Shown here one piece after another: positions 1-8,733 of a stretch of 38,666 bases of DNA. Under the pieces are notes generated by a model. It saw only the letters and a program-made list of their open reading frames with translations. It had not been told where the DNA came from and did no database searches. How positions within the stretch are numbered: position 1 is the stretch's first letter; the number at the start of each line of letters is the position of its first letter. The DNA is taken from positions 1 through 38,666 of the forward strand of contig JABSPM010000029.1 of NCBI GenBank assembly GCA_013215095.1. The letters are read 5' to 3'. Origin of the DNA: Flavobacteriaceae bacterium. GTDB lineage: Bacteria > Bacteroidota > Bacteroidia > Flavobacteriales > Flavobacteriaceae. A program made the translations under genes and the position numbers.

Positions 1-76
1 ATTATGTATATATAATATGTGAATAACTGTTTTTTTCAATTTAACAGTATAGTAATACGATTAAATATTAAAGTTG

Positions 77-84
77 TAGCTTTG
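77..84 (+). promoter_or_regulatory. Predicted -7 element of the rnr promoter
   Basis: TAGCTTTG matches the Bacteroidota -7 consensus TAnnTTTG, about 90 nt before the rnr start codon. I see no convincing -33 TTG at the expected distance, so the assignment rests on the -7 word alone. The rest of positions 1-174 is AT-rich and shows nothing else recognisable. Confidence 0.45.
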
Positions 85-174
85 TAAAAACTTAATACCT
101 TCTCTTCGCTTTTGAATTAAGTTAATAAAAAAGGAATTTCCTATACCTTTAGGAATTATGAATATGAATTATAC

Positions 175-2430
175 ATGAGTAAAAAACAAAAAAAAAGGAA
201 ATCGAATCCTAAGATTTCTAACTTAACAAATACGATTCTTAGTATTTTAAAAAAAGATAGAAACAAGACCTTTAATTACAAACAGATTGCCGCTAAAATA
301 GGTGTCAATGATGCCAGTAGTAGAAATCAGATTATTAAAACCTTACATCGATTAAGTGCCAAAAAAGAAATTGAAGAAATAGACCGTGGAAAGTATAGCG
401 CTATAACACATTCAGAATATTATAGAGGCATCGTAGATGTGGCTGCCCGTGGTTCTGGATATATTATTTCCGATGATTTTGAAGAAGATATTTTTATTGC
501 TTCTAACAATATGAATAAGGCGCTGCATGGTGATGAAGTAGAGTTATATGTTTATAAAAGACGTAAGCGTAGCAAATTAGAAGGTGAAATTACCCAAATA
601 CTAAAACGTGCCAAAACTGAGTATGTTGGTGTTATTCAGATACATAAAAATTATGCATTTGTAGTTGCCGATAGTTCTAAGATGTATACAGATATTTTTG
701 TGCCGTTGAATAAAATATTAAAAGCAAATGATGGCGATAAAGTAGTAGTAGGACTAGAAGAATGGCCAGACAAAGCAGATTCGCCTTTTGGATATGTAAA
801 AAAAGTACTTGGAAAACCAGGAGATCATAATACAGAAATCCATGCAATATTATCAGAATACGGATTACCTTATGAGTTTCCTGAAGAGGTGGAAGCCTAT
901 GCAAATGTATTAGATACGTCAATTACCGAGGCTGAACTTAAAAAGCGCCGAGATATGCGAGATGTGCTAACCTTTACTATTGATCCAAAAGATGCTAAAG
1001 ATTTTGACGATGCATTGTCTTTTAAAACCCTTGAAAATGGCAATTATGAAATAGGAATCCATATTGCAGATGTGTCACATTACTTGCAGGAAGGAACCGT
1101 TTTAGATGATGAAGCTTATGAACGCGCTACTAGTGTATATCTCGTAGATAGAGTAGTCCCAATGCTCCCAGAAATATTATCTAATAAAGCTTGTTCATTA
1201 CGACCACATGAAGAAAAATATACCTTTTCGGCAGTTTTTGAGATAAATGCTAAAGCAGAAATTAAGAACCAATGGTTTGGACGCACTGTAACTTATTCAG
1301 ATGCACGTTTTGCTTATGAAGAAGCGCAGGCTATTATTGAAAATAATCATAATATTAACTTAGATATAATCCTAAATAGTCCTTTAAATCTAGATATTCC
1401 TGAAGAGGTTTCTCTTACGGGAACAAGGTATCAAACGTCACCAGAAATTGCTCAAGCGGTATTAATATTAGACCGTTTAGCAAAAATTATGAGAACAGAC
1501 CGTATGCATTCTGGAGCTATCTCCTTTGATAAGGTTGAGGTAAAATTTAATCTAGATGAAACTAACAATCCTATAGGTGTCTTCTTTAAAACTTCAAAAG
1601 ATGCTAATAAACTGATTGAAGAATTTATGTTGCTAGCCAATAGAAAGGTGTCAGAATTTATAGGAAAGCAACATCCAAAGAAGACCTTTGTATATCGTGT
1701 ACATGATGAACCAGATGACCAAAAATTAGCGAGTTTACAGCATATTATAAGTCGTTTTGGATATAAGCTTAATTTTAAAGATAGAAAGTCTACTACAGCT
1801 TCTTTAAATCATCTTTTGCACGAAGTTAAAGGTAAGAAAGAACAGAACTTAGTAGATACTTTGGCAATACGAAGCATGAGTAAAGCAGAATATACAACAC
1901 ATAATATAGGACATTATGGTTTGGCATTTAAGTACTATAGTCACTTCACATCTCCAATTCGTCGTTATCCAGACGTTATGGCGCATCGTTTGTTACAGTA
2001 TTATTTAGATGGAGGAAAATCTTTAGATGAAGGGTTGTTTGAAGAGAAATGCATGCATGCATCAAAAATGGAAAATCTTGCGACTAAAGCGGAAAGAGAT
2101 TCAATCAAATATATGCAAATCAAATTTATGCAAGATCATAAAGATCAAGAGTTTTTAGGTGTAATTTCTGGAGTGACAGATTGGGGTATTTATGTAGAGA
2201 TTATTCAAAATAAATGCGAAGGGATGGTGCGCATTAGAGATATAAAAGATGATTATTACCATTTTGATCAGGATGAATATGCCTTGGTAGGAGAAACAAC
2301 TAAAAATATGTATCAACTCGGTGATCAGGTTATTGTTATGGTGAAACAAGCAGATTTAGTAAAGAAACATCTGGATTTTATATTAATAGGTAAACATGAA
2401 CCTAATGCCATCGATGATACAAACAACTAA
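175..2430 (+). CDS. rnr: Ribonuclease R
   Basis: A 3'-to-5' exoribonuclease that degrades structured RNA, acting in the cytoplasm in mRNA and rRNA turnover. The 751-residue length and domain order are those of RNase R: a lysine-rich N-terminus, a winged-helix region at about 15-75, two cold-shock domains at about 83-225, the RNB catalytic domain and an S1 domain at about 657-740. The RNB signature DPKDAKDFDDA is at residues 270-280 and carries the metal-binding aspartates. The start ATG gives the basic MSKKQKK N-terminus. It stands alone behind its own predicted promoter. RNase II is the alternative, but the N-terminal helix domain, the length and the basic start favour RNase R. Confidence 0.96.
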   Translation: MSKKQKKRKSNPKISNLTNTILSILKKDRNKTFNYKQIAAKIGVNDASSRNQIIKTLHRLSAKKEIEEIDRGKYSAITHSEYYRGIVDVAARGSGYIISDDFEEDIFIASNNMNKALHGDEVELYVYKRRKRSKLEGEITQILKRAKTEYVGVIQIHKNYAFVVADSSKMYTDIFVPLNKILKANDGDKVVVGLEEWPDKADSPFGYVKKVLGKPGDHNTEIHAILSEYGLPYEFPEEVEAYANVLDTSITEAELKKRRDMRDVLTFTIDPKDAKDFDDALSFKTLENGNYEIGIHIADVSHYLQEGTVLDDEAYERATSVYLVDRVVPMLPEILSNKACSLRPHEEKYTFSAVFEINAKAEIKNQWFGRTVTYSDARFAYEEAQAIIENNHNINLDIILNSPLNLDIPEEVSLTGTRYQTSPEIAQAVLILDRLAKIMRTDRMHSGAISFDKVEVKFNLDETNNPIGVFFKTSKDANKLIEEFMLLANRKVSEFIGKQHPKKTFVYRVHDEPDDQKLASLQHIISRFGYKLNFKDRKSTTASLNHLLHEVKGKKEQNLVDTLAIRSMSKAEYTTHNIGHYGLAFKYYSHFTSPIRRYPDVMAHRLLQYYLDGGKSLDEGLFEEKCMHASKMENLATKAERDSIKYMQIKFMQDHKDQEFLGVISGVTDWGIYVEIIQNKCEGMVRIRDIKDDYYHFDQDEYALVGETTKNMYQLGDQVIVMVKQADLVKKHLDFILIGKHEPNAIDDTNN

Positions 2431-2491
2431 TAGATATACCTTAGTGTAACATTTTTTAGTTTTAAAAATTTTTAAATAAACACTTTAAAGT

Positions 2492-2794
2492 ATGATTATA
2501 ACAACAACCTCAGCAATAGAAAGTTACCCAATTGTCAATTATTTAGGAGTAGTAACGGGTATTAGTATGAGTCATAAAAAGGGAGGCTTCACTTTAAATA
2601 TGGATAAATATTATACAGCATTAGAAGCGCAATTAGAAACCTTAAAAGAAGAAGCGTTTCAAAAATTAAAAGACAATGCTGTTAAATTAGGTGCAAATGC
2701 TATCATTGGGGTTAATTCCGATATTGAAATAGATGGCACCAATGGTGGAATTACAGTATCTGTCATTGGAACTGCCGTTGTTTGTAAATTTTAA
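2492..2794 (+). CDS. YbjQ/UPF0145 family protein
   Basis: A 100-residue protein covering a whole YbjQ (UPF0145) domain, a small family thought to form oligomeric rings and labelled 'heavy-metal-binding' in databases, although its function is not established. The typical features are visible: an N-terminal beta segment (TTTSAIESYPIVNYLGVVTG), a central helix rich in Glu and Lys, the family motif KLGANAIIGV at about residues 66-75, and a final glycine-rich strand. There are no membrane segments and no signal peptide. It lies 61 nt after rnr on the same strand and could be read through from it. The family call is firm; the role is unknown. Confidence 0.85.
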   Translation: MIITTTSAIESYPIVNYLGVVTGISMSHKKGGFTLNMDKYYTALEAQLETLKEEAFQKLKDNAVKLGANAIIGVNSDIEIDGTNGGITVSVIGTAVVCKF

Positions 2795-2961
2795 TATAAT
2801 ACTATTTTTTATATTAAAGTACTGTAAAATAAAAGATGATGTTTTATTTATATAAGATAGAAAAGTCATTTTATTCGAGTCATTTCAATTGGAAAAAAGC
2901 TATTTAAGAATTAAAGTGGTATAGTTATTGACTTCATACCCTCAAAACAAAATTTTACAAC

Positions 2962-3636
2962 ATGAAACAGATACTGCTAATCTTCACATTATTTATAACC
3001 TGTATTGCTAGCGCTCAAAAACCAATAACTAAAGCTATTGGTGATTTTTCGATCCTAAAAGTATATGATTTAATCCATTTAGAACTTATTAAATCAGATG
3101 TTAATAAAGTTGAAATTACTGGAAAAAATAGTCAAAATGTTATGGTAGTTAATAAAAATGGGAAGTTAAAAATAAAAATGAATATTGAGAAAATATATGA
3201 TGGGAGTGATACAGAAGTAAAATTATATTTTACTCATATAGATACAATTGATGCCAATGAAGGCGCTTTTATTGCCTCACGAAATATTTTTGAGCAATAT
3301 CATCTCGAATTACGAGCTCAAGAAGGTGGTCAAATTAAATTAAACGTGAAGACTGATGCATTGCAAATTAAAGCAGTTTCTGGTGGTCTAATAGAATTAA
3401 GTGGAACTACAAAGCATCAAGATATACATGTAAATACAGGTGGTATTCTAAAATCAAAAGCCTTAAAATCAAAAGTAGCTAAACTAGATGTAAAAGCAGG
3501 TGGAGAAGTAGATGTAAACGCTACAGAATTTGTAGATGTTAAAATTAGGGCAGGAGGGGATGTTTGTATTTATGGGAATCCAAGACAGGTACAAGAAGAT
3601 AAAGTACTAGGTGGACGAATTAGACGCATGGATTAA
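2962..3636 (+). CDS. Exported head GIN (DUF2807) domain protein
   Basis: A 224-residue protein with a signal peptide (MKQILLIFTLFITCIASAQ, cleavage near residue 19) followed by a DUF2807 'head GIN' domain. The domain shows as a repeating beta pattern with short turns rich in Gly and Asn or Lys, such as AQEGGQIKL, VSGGLIEL and KAGGEVDV, which suggests a right-handed beta-helix or beta-solenoid. Proteins of this type are common in Bacteroidota and are exported to the periplasm or outer surface; the function is not known. No catalytic residues are evident. The gene is flanked by 167 nt upstream and 57 nt downstream and is probably transcribed alone. Confidence 0.85.
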   Translation: MKQILLIFTLFITCIASAQKPITKAIGDFSILKVYDLIHLELIKSDVNKVEITGKNSQNVMVVNKNGKLKIKMNIEKIYDGSDTEVKLYFTHIDTIDANEGAFIASRNIFEQYHLELRAQEGGQIKLNVKTDALQIKAVSGGLIELSGTTKHQDIHVNTGGILKSKALKSKVAKLDVKAGGEVDVNATEFVDVKIRAGGDVCIYGNPRQVQEDKVLGGRIRRMD

Positions 3637-3658
3637 GTTTCTTCTATATTCTTTTTTA

Positions 3659-3666
3659 TATTTTTG
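3659..3666 (+). promoter_or_regulatory. Predicted -7 element upstream of the LysE-type gene
   Basis: TATTTTTG matches TAnnTTTG and ends 27 nt before the ATG at 3694. The stretch is T-rich, so a chance match is possible. Confidence 0.4.
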
Positions 3667-3693
3667 TAAGAATTAATCATTTATCTTATTTTA

Positions 3694-4383
3694 ATGCTCG
3701 ATACTATATTAAAAGCCATTCCTTTTGGTATTATATTAGCCTTTACTATTGGTCCTGTATTTTTTGTATTATTGGAAACAAGTGCTACCAAAGGTTTTAA
3801 GAGTGCCCTTATTTTTGATTTAGGTGTTATTCTTGCAGATGTTATCTTTATTTTAGTTGCATTTTATAGTACAAACAAGTTATTAGATAAAATAAAAGAT
3901 GATCCTAATTTTTTCATTTTTGGTGGTGTTTTATTGGTGGCATATGGTATTATTTCATTTGTAAAAACCTCAAAATCCTTTCGAGATATTGTAAGAGAAT
4001 ACCATCGGGTAGAACTAAAAAAGAATTATGGAAAACTTTTTTTAAAAGGATTTTTATTAAACTTTATCAATATTGGTGTGTTATTGGGTTGGGTTGGATT
4101 TATCATTTTAGCCAATTCTTTTACACGTACAACGCATGATGTTATGGTTTTTTTAGGAACTATTTTAATGGTATATTTTTTAATCGATTTATTAAAAATC
4201 ATAGCAGCCAAAACACTTAAAAATAAACTAACTCCGCGTATTATTTTTCAAACCAAAAAAATTGTAGCATTAACTATACTTGGTTTTGGATTGCTATTAT
4301 TGGTGCAAGGTTTTTTTCCAGAATCCTATAAGAAGAATAAAGCCCGTATTGAAAATATAAGTCCATTAAAGACTAAAAATTAA
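3694..4383 (+). CDS. LysE family translocator (amino-acid exporter-like)
   Basis: A 229-residue polytopic inner-membrane protein with about six hydrophobic segments, the size and topology of the LysE/RhtB exporter family. The N-terminal signature is present: PFGIILAFTIGPVFFVLLE, with the conserved Gly-Pro in the first membrane segment, followed by a G-ALIFDLGVILADVIFI second segment. Members export amino acids or related small molecules; the substrate cannot be inferred here. The C-terminal tail is basic and cytoplasmic in character. The gene ends against a strong bidirectional hairpin and converges on the tRNA-Cys/folB unit. Confidence 0.88.
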   Translation: MLDTILKAIPFGIILAFTIGPVFFVLLETSATKGFKSALIFDLGVILADVIFILVAFYSTNKLLDKIKDDPNFFIFGGVLLVAYGIISFVKTSKSFRDIVREYHRVELKKNYGKLFLKGFLLNFINIGVLLGWVGFIILANSFTRTTHDVMVFLGTILMVYFLIDLLKIIAAKTLKNKLTPRIIFQTKKIVALTILGFGLLLLVQGFFPESYKKNKARIENISPLKTKN

Positions 4384-4390
4384 GAATTGT

Positions 4391-4430
4391 ATAAAAAAAA
4401 AGCTGATTAAAAATGAATCAGCTTTTTTTT
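4391..4430. terminator. Bidirectional intrinsic terminator
   Basis: Stem AAGCTGATT (4400-4408) pairs with AATCAGCTT (4416-4424) around a 7-nt loop. A T-run follows on the plus strand and an A-run precedes it, so the hairpin can end both the LysE gene (plus) and the folB/tRNA-Cys unit (minus). Confidence 0.9.
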
Positions 4431-4431
4431 G

Positions 4432-4502
4432 AGGCGTCTAGCGGATTCGAACCGCTGTACGAGGTTTTGCAGACCTATGCCTAGCCACTCGGCCAAGACG
4501 CC
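4432..4502 (-). tRNA. tRNA-Cys (GCA)
   Basis: Read on the minus strand this 71-nt sequence folds as a cloverleaf. The acceptor arm pairs GGCGTCT with AGACGCC and the discriminator base is U, the identity base of tRNA-Cys. The T arm is AGCGG-TTCGAAT-CCGCT. The anticodon loop is CTGCAAA, with GCA at 4468-4470. No CCA is encoded. The outermost anticodon-stem pair looks like a T/C mismatch; the rest of the stem pairs. It starts 35 nt after the folB stop codon and is followed by the terminator, so it may be processed from a folB-tRNA transcript. Confidence 0.95.
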
Positions 4503-4537
4503 TTTTTAAGGAAGGCAAATATAAAAAAATATAAGTT

Positions 4538-4915
4538 CTATACCACTTCTATTTGATTTTTTCTTTTATCCATCATTTTTATGGTAACCATTTCTACATC
4601 GCCACCAATAGGAGGATTAACTTTTGAAATAGCAATCCTTGCTGTTGTAACCAATGCACTTTCTTTAAATACACGATTTAAAATACGTTGTGCAACTGTT
4701 TCTAAGAGTTTAGAAGCTATAGCCATTTCTTCTTTGACAATACGGTTGAGTAAAACATAATCAACCGTATCCATTAAATTGTCTGATATAGCAGAGGTTT
4801 TTAAATTGGCTTCAACCTCCAAATCTACACGATAATCACTGCCTATTTTTGTTTCTTCAGCCATGCAACCATGATTGGTAAATACACGAATGTTTTCAAG
4901 TTTTATAATTCCCAT
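4538..4915 (-). CDS. folB: Dihydroneopterin aldolase
   Basis: A folate-pathway enzyme that converts 7,8-dihydroneopterin to 6-hydroxymethyl-dihydropterin and glycolaldehyde in the cytoplasm. The 125-residue length is standard. Family landmarks are visible: the N-terminal strand IKLENIRVFTNHGCMAEE with the substrate-contacting Glu, the YRVDLEVE strand with the conserved Tyr, the VDYVLL segment, and the C-terminal ISKVNPPIGG motif carrying the catalytic Lys next to Pro-Pro. A -7 promoter word lies 19 nt upstream. The tRNA-Cys gene follows closely on the same strand. Confidence 0.93.
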   Translation of the reverse strand: MGIIKLENIRVFTNHGCMAEETKIGSDYRVDLEVEANLKTSAISDNLMDTVDYVLLNRIVKEEMAIASKLLETVAQRILNRVFKESALVTTARIAISKVNPPIGGDVEMVTIKMMDKRKNQIEVV

Positions 4916-4934
4916 TTCTAATAAATTCAGAACA

Positions 4935-4942
4935 CAAAGTTA
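4935..4942 (-). promoter_or_regulatory. Predicted -7 element of the folB promoter
   Basis: On the minus strand this reads TAACTTTG, matching TAnnTTTG, 19 nt before the folB start codon. It is probably the promoter for folB and perhaps tRNA-Cys. Confidence 0.55.
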
Positions 4943-5064
4943 TTTAAAAAGTTCTAAGTTGAAACACGATAAACGCAGCTAATTCTATTTTAAAGTAATA
5001 CCAAGTAGTCATTACGCTATTGCATTTACAGTTTAACCTGATATATTTAAGCTTCCTTTTTTAC

Positions 5065-6306
5065 TTATAGTTTTAATAGTTTTGTAGTATGTGAACTGTT
5101 ACCTGAAGAAATTTTAAGAATATAAGTACCAGATGCAATGTTGTTTATTGAAAGCGGATAAGCACTTATAGTTTCAAAATGTTTAACTTTTTGTCCAAAA
5201 ATGGTATATAAGCTAGCACTTGCATTTTCATTAGTTTTTCCTTGAATAATGATATAATCTCTTGCAGGATTTGGGTAAATTTTAATAGCAGATAAGGTAT
5301 TATTATTAATACTTAAATTAGAAATACTTACCGTTTTTGTGATTTCATGAGTACGACCACAAGCTGTTATACTTAACGTCACTTCAAAATCACCAATAGT
5401 ATTGTATACATGTACTGGATTATTTTCAGAAGAGGTATAACCATCATTAAAGTCCCATAAGACTGTATCAGCAGCATATGTATTGCTAAATGTAACTTCA
5501 TTATTAGTTATAGTAAAGTTAAAATTTGCAGTAAAATCCCAAGCGTTGACTTCATCAAAAACTATGGTTTTAGCAGCTAGTCTAATGGTGTTTGCAATAT
5601 TGTTATCAAGTGAAGCATTCCAAGTAATTAAACTTGGGTCCTTTTTATAAATCATTGTATAAAAGGCACAAGCTGCAGCATAAGAACCCGCTACAGATGG
5701 ATGTGAACCATCTGTTGTATATAAATCAACTTCAGGATGGTGTGTTCTTAGATAACGCCAAACAGCACCAACAGGAGCAACTTCAGTTGTATTCTCTTGA
5801 GCCATAAAAGTATATGTATTTCTTATCGCATCATCCATACCTTCATATGTACAGACCCATGGCGCAAATTCACAATTTTGAGCATCACCATTTTCACGAC
5901 CCCAAGTCATGTAAAATAAAGGTTGAGAACAAGTGTTATTTTGACGTATGACATTGACCAATTCTGTTGCAAATGGATAGACTTCTATTTGCATTTGTGC
6001 TTCACTCCATGAGGTTTCTTGACTTTGTGCTTGAAGCGTTACAAAGTCCCAATTATCAGCATTAATTTTATTTAATGTTGTAGTATTACTAGCGTGATTC
6101 ATTAAACGGAATCCCCCAGGGGTGTTAGAATCGTATATGAGTGTATCACCTGTATTTGTTGCCATTTGACTAACAAGATTAGGTAAATTATTATAAGCGG
6201 TATAACTATTGCCGAGAAATAGAACACGTTTAGTGTTTTGAGCAAAACTGATATGAAGATGAAGTATGAGAACAAATAAGAATGTAATTTTTTTCATTTT
6301 TTTCAT
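5065..6306 (-). CDS. T9SS-exported SGNH-hydrolase-like protein with PKD domain
   Basis: A 413-residue exported protein with three parts. A signal peptide (residues 1-22, ending SFA-Q) is followed by an SGNH/GDSL-hydrolase-like domain at about 26-245: block I is LFLGNSYT with candidate nucleophile Ser34, and block V is TDGSHPS with Asp199 and His202 placed as the catalytic pair. A PKD-type beta domain at about 250-335 (DTVLWDFNDGYTSSENNP) and a type A T9SS sorting domain from about 342 (IKIYPNPARDYIIIQG, ending in TKLLKL) complete it. It should reach the cell surface or medium through type IX secretion. Substrate unknown; an esterase or carbohydrate deacetylase is possible. A second in-frame ATG at 6297 is an alternative start. 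Confidence 0.85.
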   Translation of the reverse strand: MKKMKKITFLFVLILHLHISFAQNTKRVLFLGNSYTAYNNLPNLVSQMATNTGDTLIYDSNTPGGFRLMNHASNTTTLNKINADNWDFVTLQAQSQETSWSEAQMQIEVYPFATELVNVIRQNNTCSQPLFYMTWGRENGDAQNCEFAPWVCTYEGMDDAIRNTYTFMAQENTTEVAPVGAVWRYLRTHHPEVDLYTTDGSHPSVAGSYAAACAFYTMIYKKDPSLITWNASLDNNIANTIRLAAKTIVFDEVNAWDFTANFNFTITNNEVTFSNTYAADTVLWDFNDGYTSSENNPVHVYNTIGDFEVTLSITACGRTHEITKTVSISNLSINNNTLSAIKIYPNPARDYIIIQGKTNENASASLYTIFGQKVKHFETISAYPLSINNIASGTYILKISSGNSSHTTKLLKL

Positions 6307-6615
6307 TTTTGCTAAAATACAATCAAAATTTAATTTTAAGTATATAATTATACGATAAGAAATGTGTAGTTCGGACAGAAGTACGTTCTCTGTATAGCTA
6401 AATGCCTATATCATAAATATACGTTAAAGATTATAGCATTTAATTATAACAATCATGCACCAGTAACTCATAATTTATTGATATTAGTTTTAAGGTTTTG
6501 AGATTTAACAGATGGCATTCTATGTTAGATACTATCTTCTGATGGTTATCATGGTTGTCTTGTTACAATTTTGTTTAATTTTGGGGCGTAACTACGTAAT
6601 AAATAGAATTTATTT
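6307..6615. other. Divergent intergenic region
   Basis: 309 nt between the start codons of the T9SS-exported protein (minus) and glnS (plus). It holds a clear glnS promoter candidate near its right end and a weak hairpin around 6373-6395 (ACAGAA and TTCTCTGT arms, with a bulge). No small ORF or RNA gene was recognised. Confidence 0.5.
6555..6583 (+). promoter_or_regulatory. Predicted glnS promoter
   Basis: A TTG at 6555-6557 and TAATTTTG at 6576-6583 are separated by 18 nt, agreeing with the Bacteroidota -33/-7 arrangement. The -7 word ends 32 nt before the glnS ATG. Confidence 0.6.
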
Positions 6616-8622
6616 ATGTCTGAAGAAAAGAAATCACTCAATTTTATTGAGCAAATCATAGAAGAGGATTTAAAAAATGGTTTATCAAAAGATAAGCTAC
6701 GTTTTCGTTTTCCGCCAGAACCTAATGGATATTTACATATTGGTCACACCAAAGCGATTGGAATTAGTTTTGGTTTGGGAGAACATTATAATGCGCCAGT
6801 AAATTTGCGTTTTGATGATACCAACCCTGCAAAGGAAGAGCAAGAATATGTAGATGCTATAAAGCGCGATATTTCGTGGCTAGGTTATCAATGGGAAAAT
6901 GAATTATATTCTTCAGATTATTTCCAACAGTTGTACGATTGGGCTATCCAAATGATTAAAGATGGAAAGGCTTATGTAGATAGTCAAACTTCTGAGCAAA
7001 TTGCAGAACAAAAAGGAACGCCAACTCAAGTAGGTACCAATAGTCCATATAGAGATAGAAGTGTAGAAGAAAATTTAGATGTATTCACTAGAATGAAAAA
7101 TGGTGAATTTAAAGAAGGAGAACACATTCTTCGTGCAAAGATTGACATGGAAGATCCAAATATGTTAATGCGTGATCCTATTATGTATCGCATCATGCAT
7201 GCACATCACCATAGAACAGGAGACCATTGGTGTATTTACCCAATGTATGATTGGACACATGGAGAAAGTGATTATATAGAACAGATTTCACATTCATTAT
7301 GTTCTTTAGAATTTAAACCGCATAGAAAGTTATATAATTGGTTTAGCGCTATTGTACATGATTATAGCAAAGCAGAATATCCAATGCTACCTAAGCAGCG
7401 CGAATTTGCACGTCTAAACTTAAGCTATACCATTATGAGTAAGCGTAAGTTATTGCAATTAGTTAATGATGGTGTTGTAACAGGTTGGGATGATCCGCGT
7501 ATGCCAACCATTTCTGGATTACGTCGTAGAGGTTATACACCAGCCGCTATTAGAAAGTTTGTAGAAACCGTTGGTGTAGCTAAGCGCGAAAATGTCATTG
7601 ACGTTTCCTTATTAGAATTCTGTATTCGTGAAGATCTTAATAAAACAGCAAATCGTGTCATGGCTGTCTTAGATCCATTAAAGGTTGTGATGACTAACTA
7701 TCCTGAAGATAAAGAAGAATGGTTAGAAGCAGAAAACAATCCTGAAGATGCAAATGCTGGATGCAGAAAAGTACCATTCTCTAGAGAAATTTATATCGAA
7801 AAATCAGATTTTAAAGAAGAAGCTGGTAACAAATTCTTTAGACTGAAACTAGGAGGAGAGGTTCGGTTAAAGAACGCTTATATCATCAAAGCTGAGAATG
7901 TGATTAAAGATGCTGATGGTAATATTATAGAGATTCACTGTACGTATTCTGAAGATACGTCTAAAAAGGTTAAAGGGACTTTGCATTGGGTATCTGTAAA
8001 ACACGCTGTAACAGCAGAGGTAAGAGAATATGATCGCTTATTTACAAATGAAGCACCAGATAGTCATCAAGGGAAAACCTTTATGGATTTCTTAAATTCA
8101 AATTCTCTAAAAATCAGCAATGCCTTCGTAGAACCAAGTTTAGTAGATGCTCAAGTAGGTGCTAGATTCCAATTCCAACGCTTAGGGTATTTTAATGTGG
8201 ATAATGAAAGTACATCTAAACAACTGATTTTTAATAAAACGGTGGGATTACGTGATACTTGGGCTAAGCAAAAGTCACAACAAAATAATACAAATACATC
8301 AAAGCCACAGCAACAACAATCACAACGTAAACCAATTGATGTGATTAAGCAATTGGGTAAAAAATATACCAATTTGCCAGAAGCAAAGCAACAAAAAGTT
8401 AAAGCTGAAATTTTAGTGCTCGCCGAGCAAGTAGCTTATGATGATTTAAAGCCTTTATTTGCAACTGCGTTAAAAAAATCTGGTACACGTATCGCTGCCA
8501 TGTTAACGTTGAATGTAATGCTTAAAAATGGATTTGAACGCAATGAAACCATCAATAATTTTATTGCAAAGGCACTAGAAGATAAGAATGAATTATTAGT
8601 GGCTGAAGCAAAAGAGATATAA
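6616..8622 (+). CDS. glnS: Glutaminyl-tRNA synthetase with C-terminal extension
   Basis: Charges tRNA-Gln with glutamine in the cytoplasm. The class I catalytic core is clear: PPEPNGYLHIGHTKA with HIGH at about residues 41-44, FDDTNPAKEE shortly after, and the KMSKS-loop equivalent IMSKRK at about 273-278. The anticodon-binding beta barrels end near residue 550, about the full length of E. coli GlnRS (554). This protein is 668 residues: a Gln/Asn-rich linker at about 552-573 is followed by a roughly 95-residue helical domain that is not part of the canonical enzyme. The extension resembles no domain I can name with certainty; a YqeY-like tRNA-binding appendage is the known precedent. It ends at a strong bidirectional terminator. 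Confidence 0.96.
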   Translation: MSEEKKSLNFIEQIIEEDLKNGLSKDKLRFRFPPEPNGYLHIGHTKAIGISFGLGEHYNAPVNLRFDDTNPAKEEQEYVDAIKRDISWLGYQWENELYSSDYFQQLYDWAIQMIKDGKAYVDSQTSEQIAEQKGTPTQVGTNSPYRDRSVEENLDVFTRMKNGEFKEGEHILRAKIDMEDPNMLMRDPIMYRIMHAHHHRTGDHWCIYPMYDWTHGESDYIEQISHSLCSLEFKPHRKLYNWFSAIVHDYSKAEYPMLPKQREFARLNLSYTIMSKRKLLQLVNDGVVTGWDDPRMPTISGLRRRGYTPAAIRKFVETVGVAKRENVIDVSLLEFCIREDLNKTANRVMAVLDPLKVVMTNYPEDKEEWLEAENNPEDANAGCRKVPFSREIYIEKSDFKEEAGNKFFRLKLGGEVRLKNAYIIKAENVIKDADGNIIEIHCTYSEDTSKKVKGTLHWVSVKHAVTAEVREYDRLFTNEAPDSHQGKTFMDFLNSNSLKISNAFVEPSLVDAQVGARFQFQRLGYFNVDNESTSKQLIFNKTVGLRDTWAKQKSQQNNTNTSKPQQQQSQRKPIDVIKQLGKKYTNLPEAKQQKVKAEILVLAEQVAYDDLKPLFATALKKSGTRIAAMLTLNVMLKNGFERNETINNFIAKALEDKNELLVAEAKEI

Positions 8623-8648
8623 TCTAATAGTATAGTTTTCGAGTATTT

Positions 8649-8695
8649 ATACAAAGCATCTTTTTTTAGTAATTTAAAAAAAAGATGCTTTGTAT
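8649..8695. terminator. Bidirectional terminator between glnS and the SPFH gene
   Basis: Arms 8649-8667 and about 8677-8695 (ATACAAAGCATC then a T-run, and its complement) form a 19-bp stem around a short loop. The T-tract and A-tract inside the stem let it work for the two converging genes. Confidence 0.85.
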
Positions 8696-8733
8696 CTTAT
8701 GCGCCTTTTAAATGATTTGTATGAAAAGAGGAT

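Noticed and set aside
4596-4612. A small additional gene between the LysE gene and folB
   Set aside because: The space is filled by the terminator, tRNA-Cys and the folB coding region.
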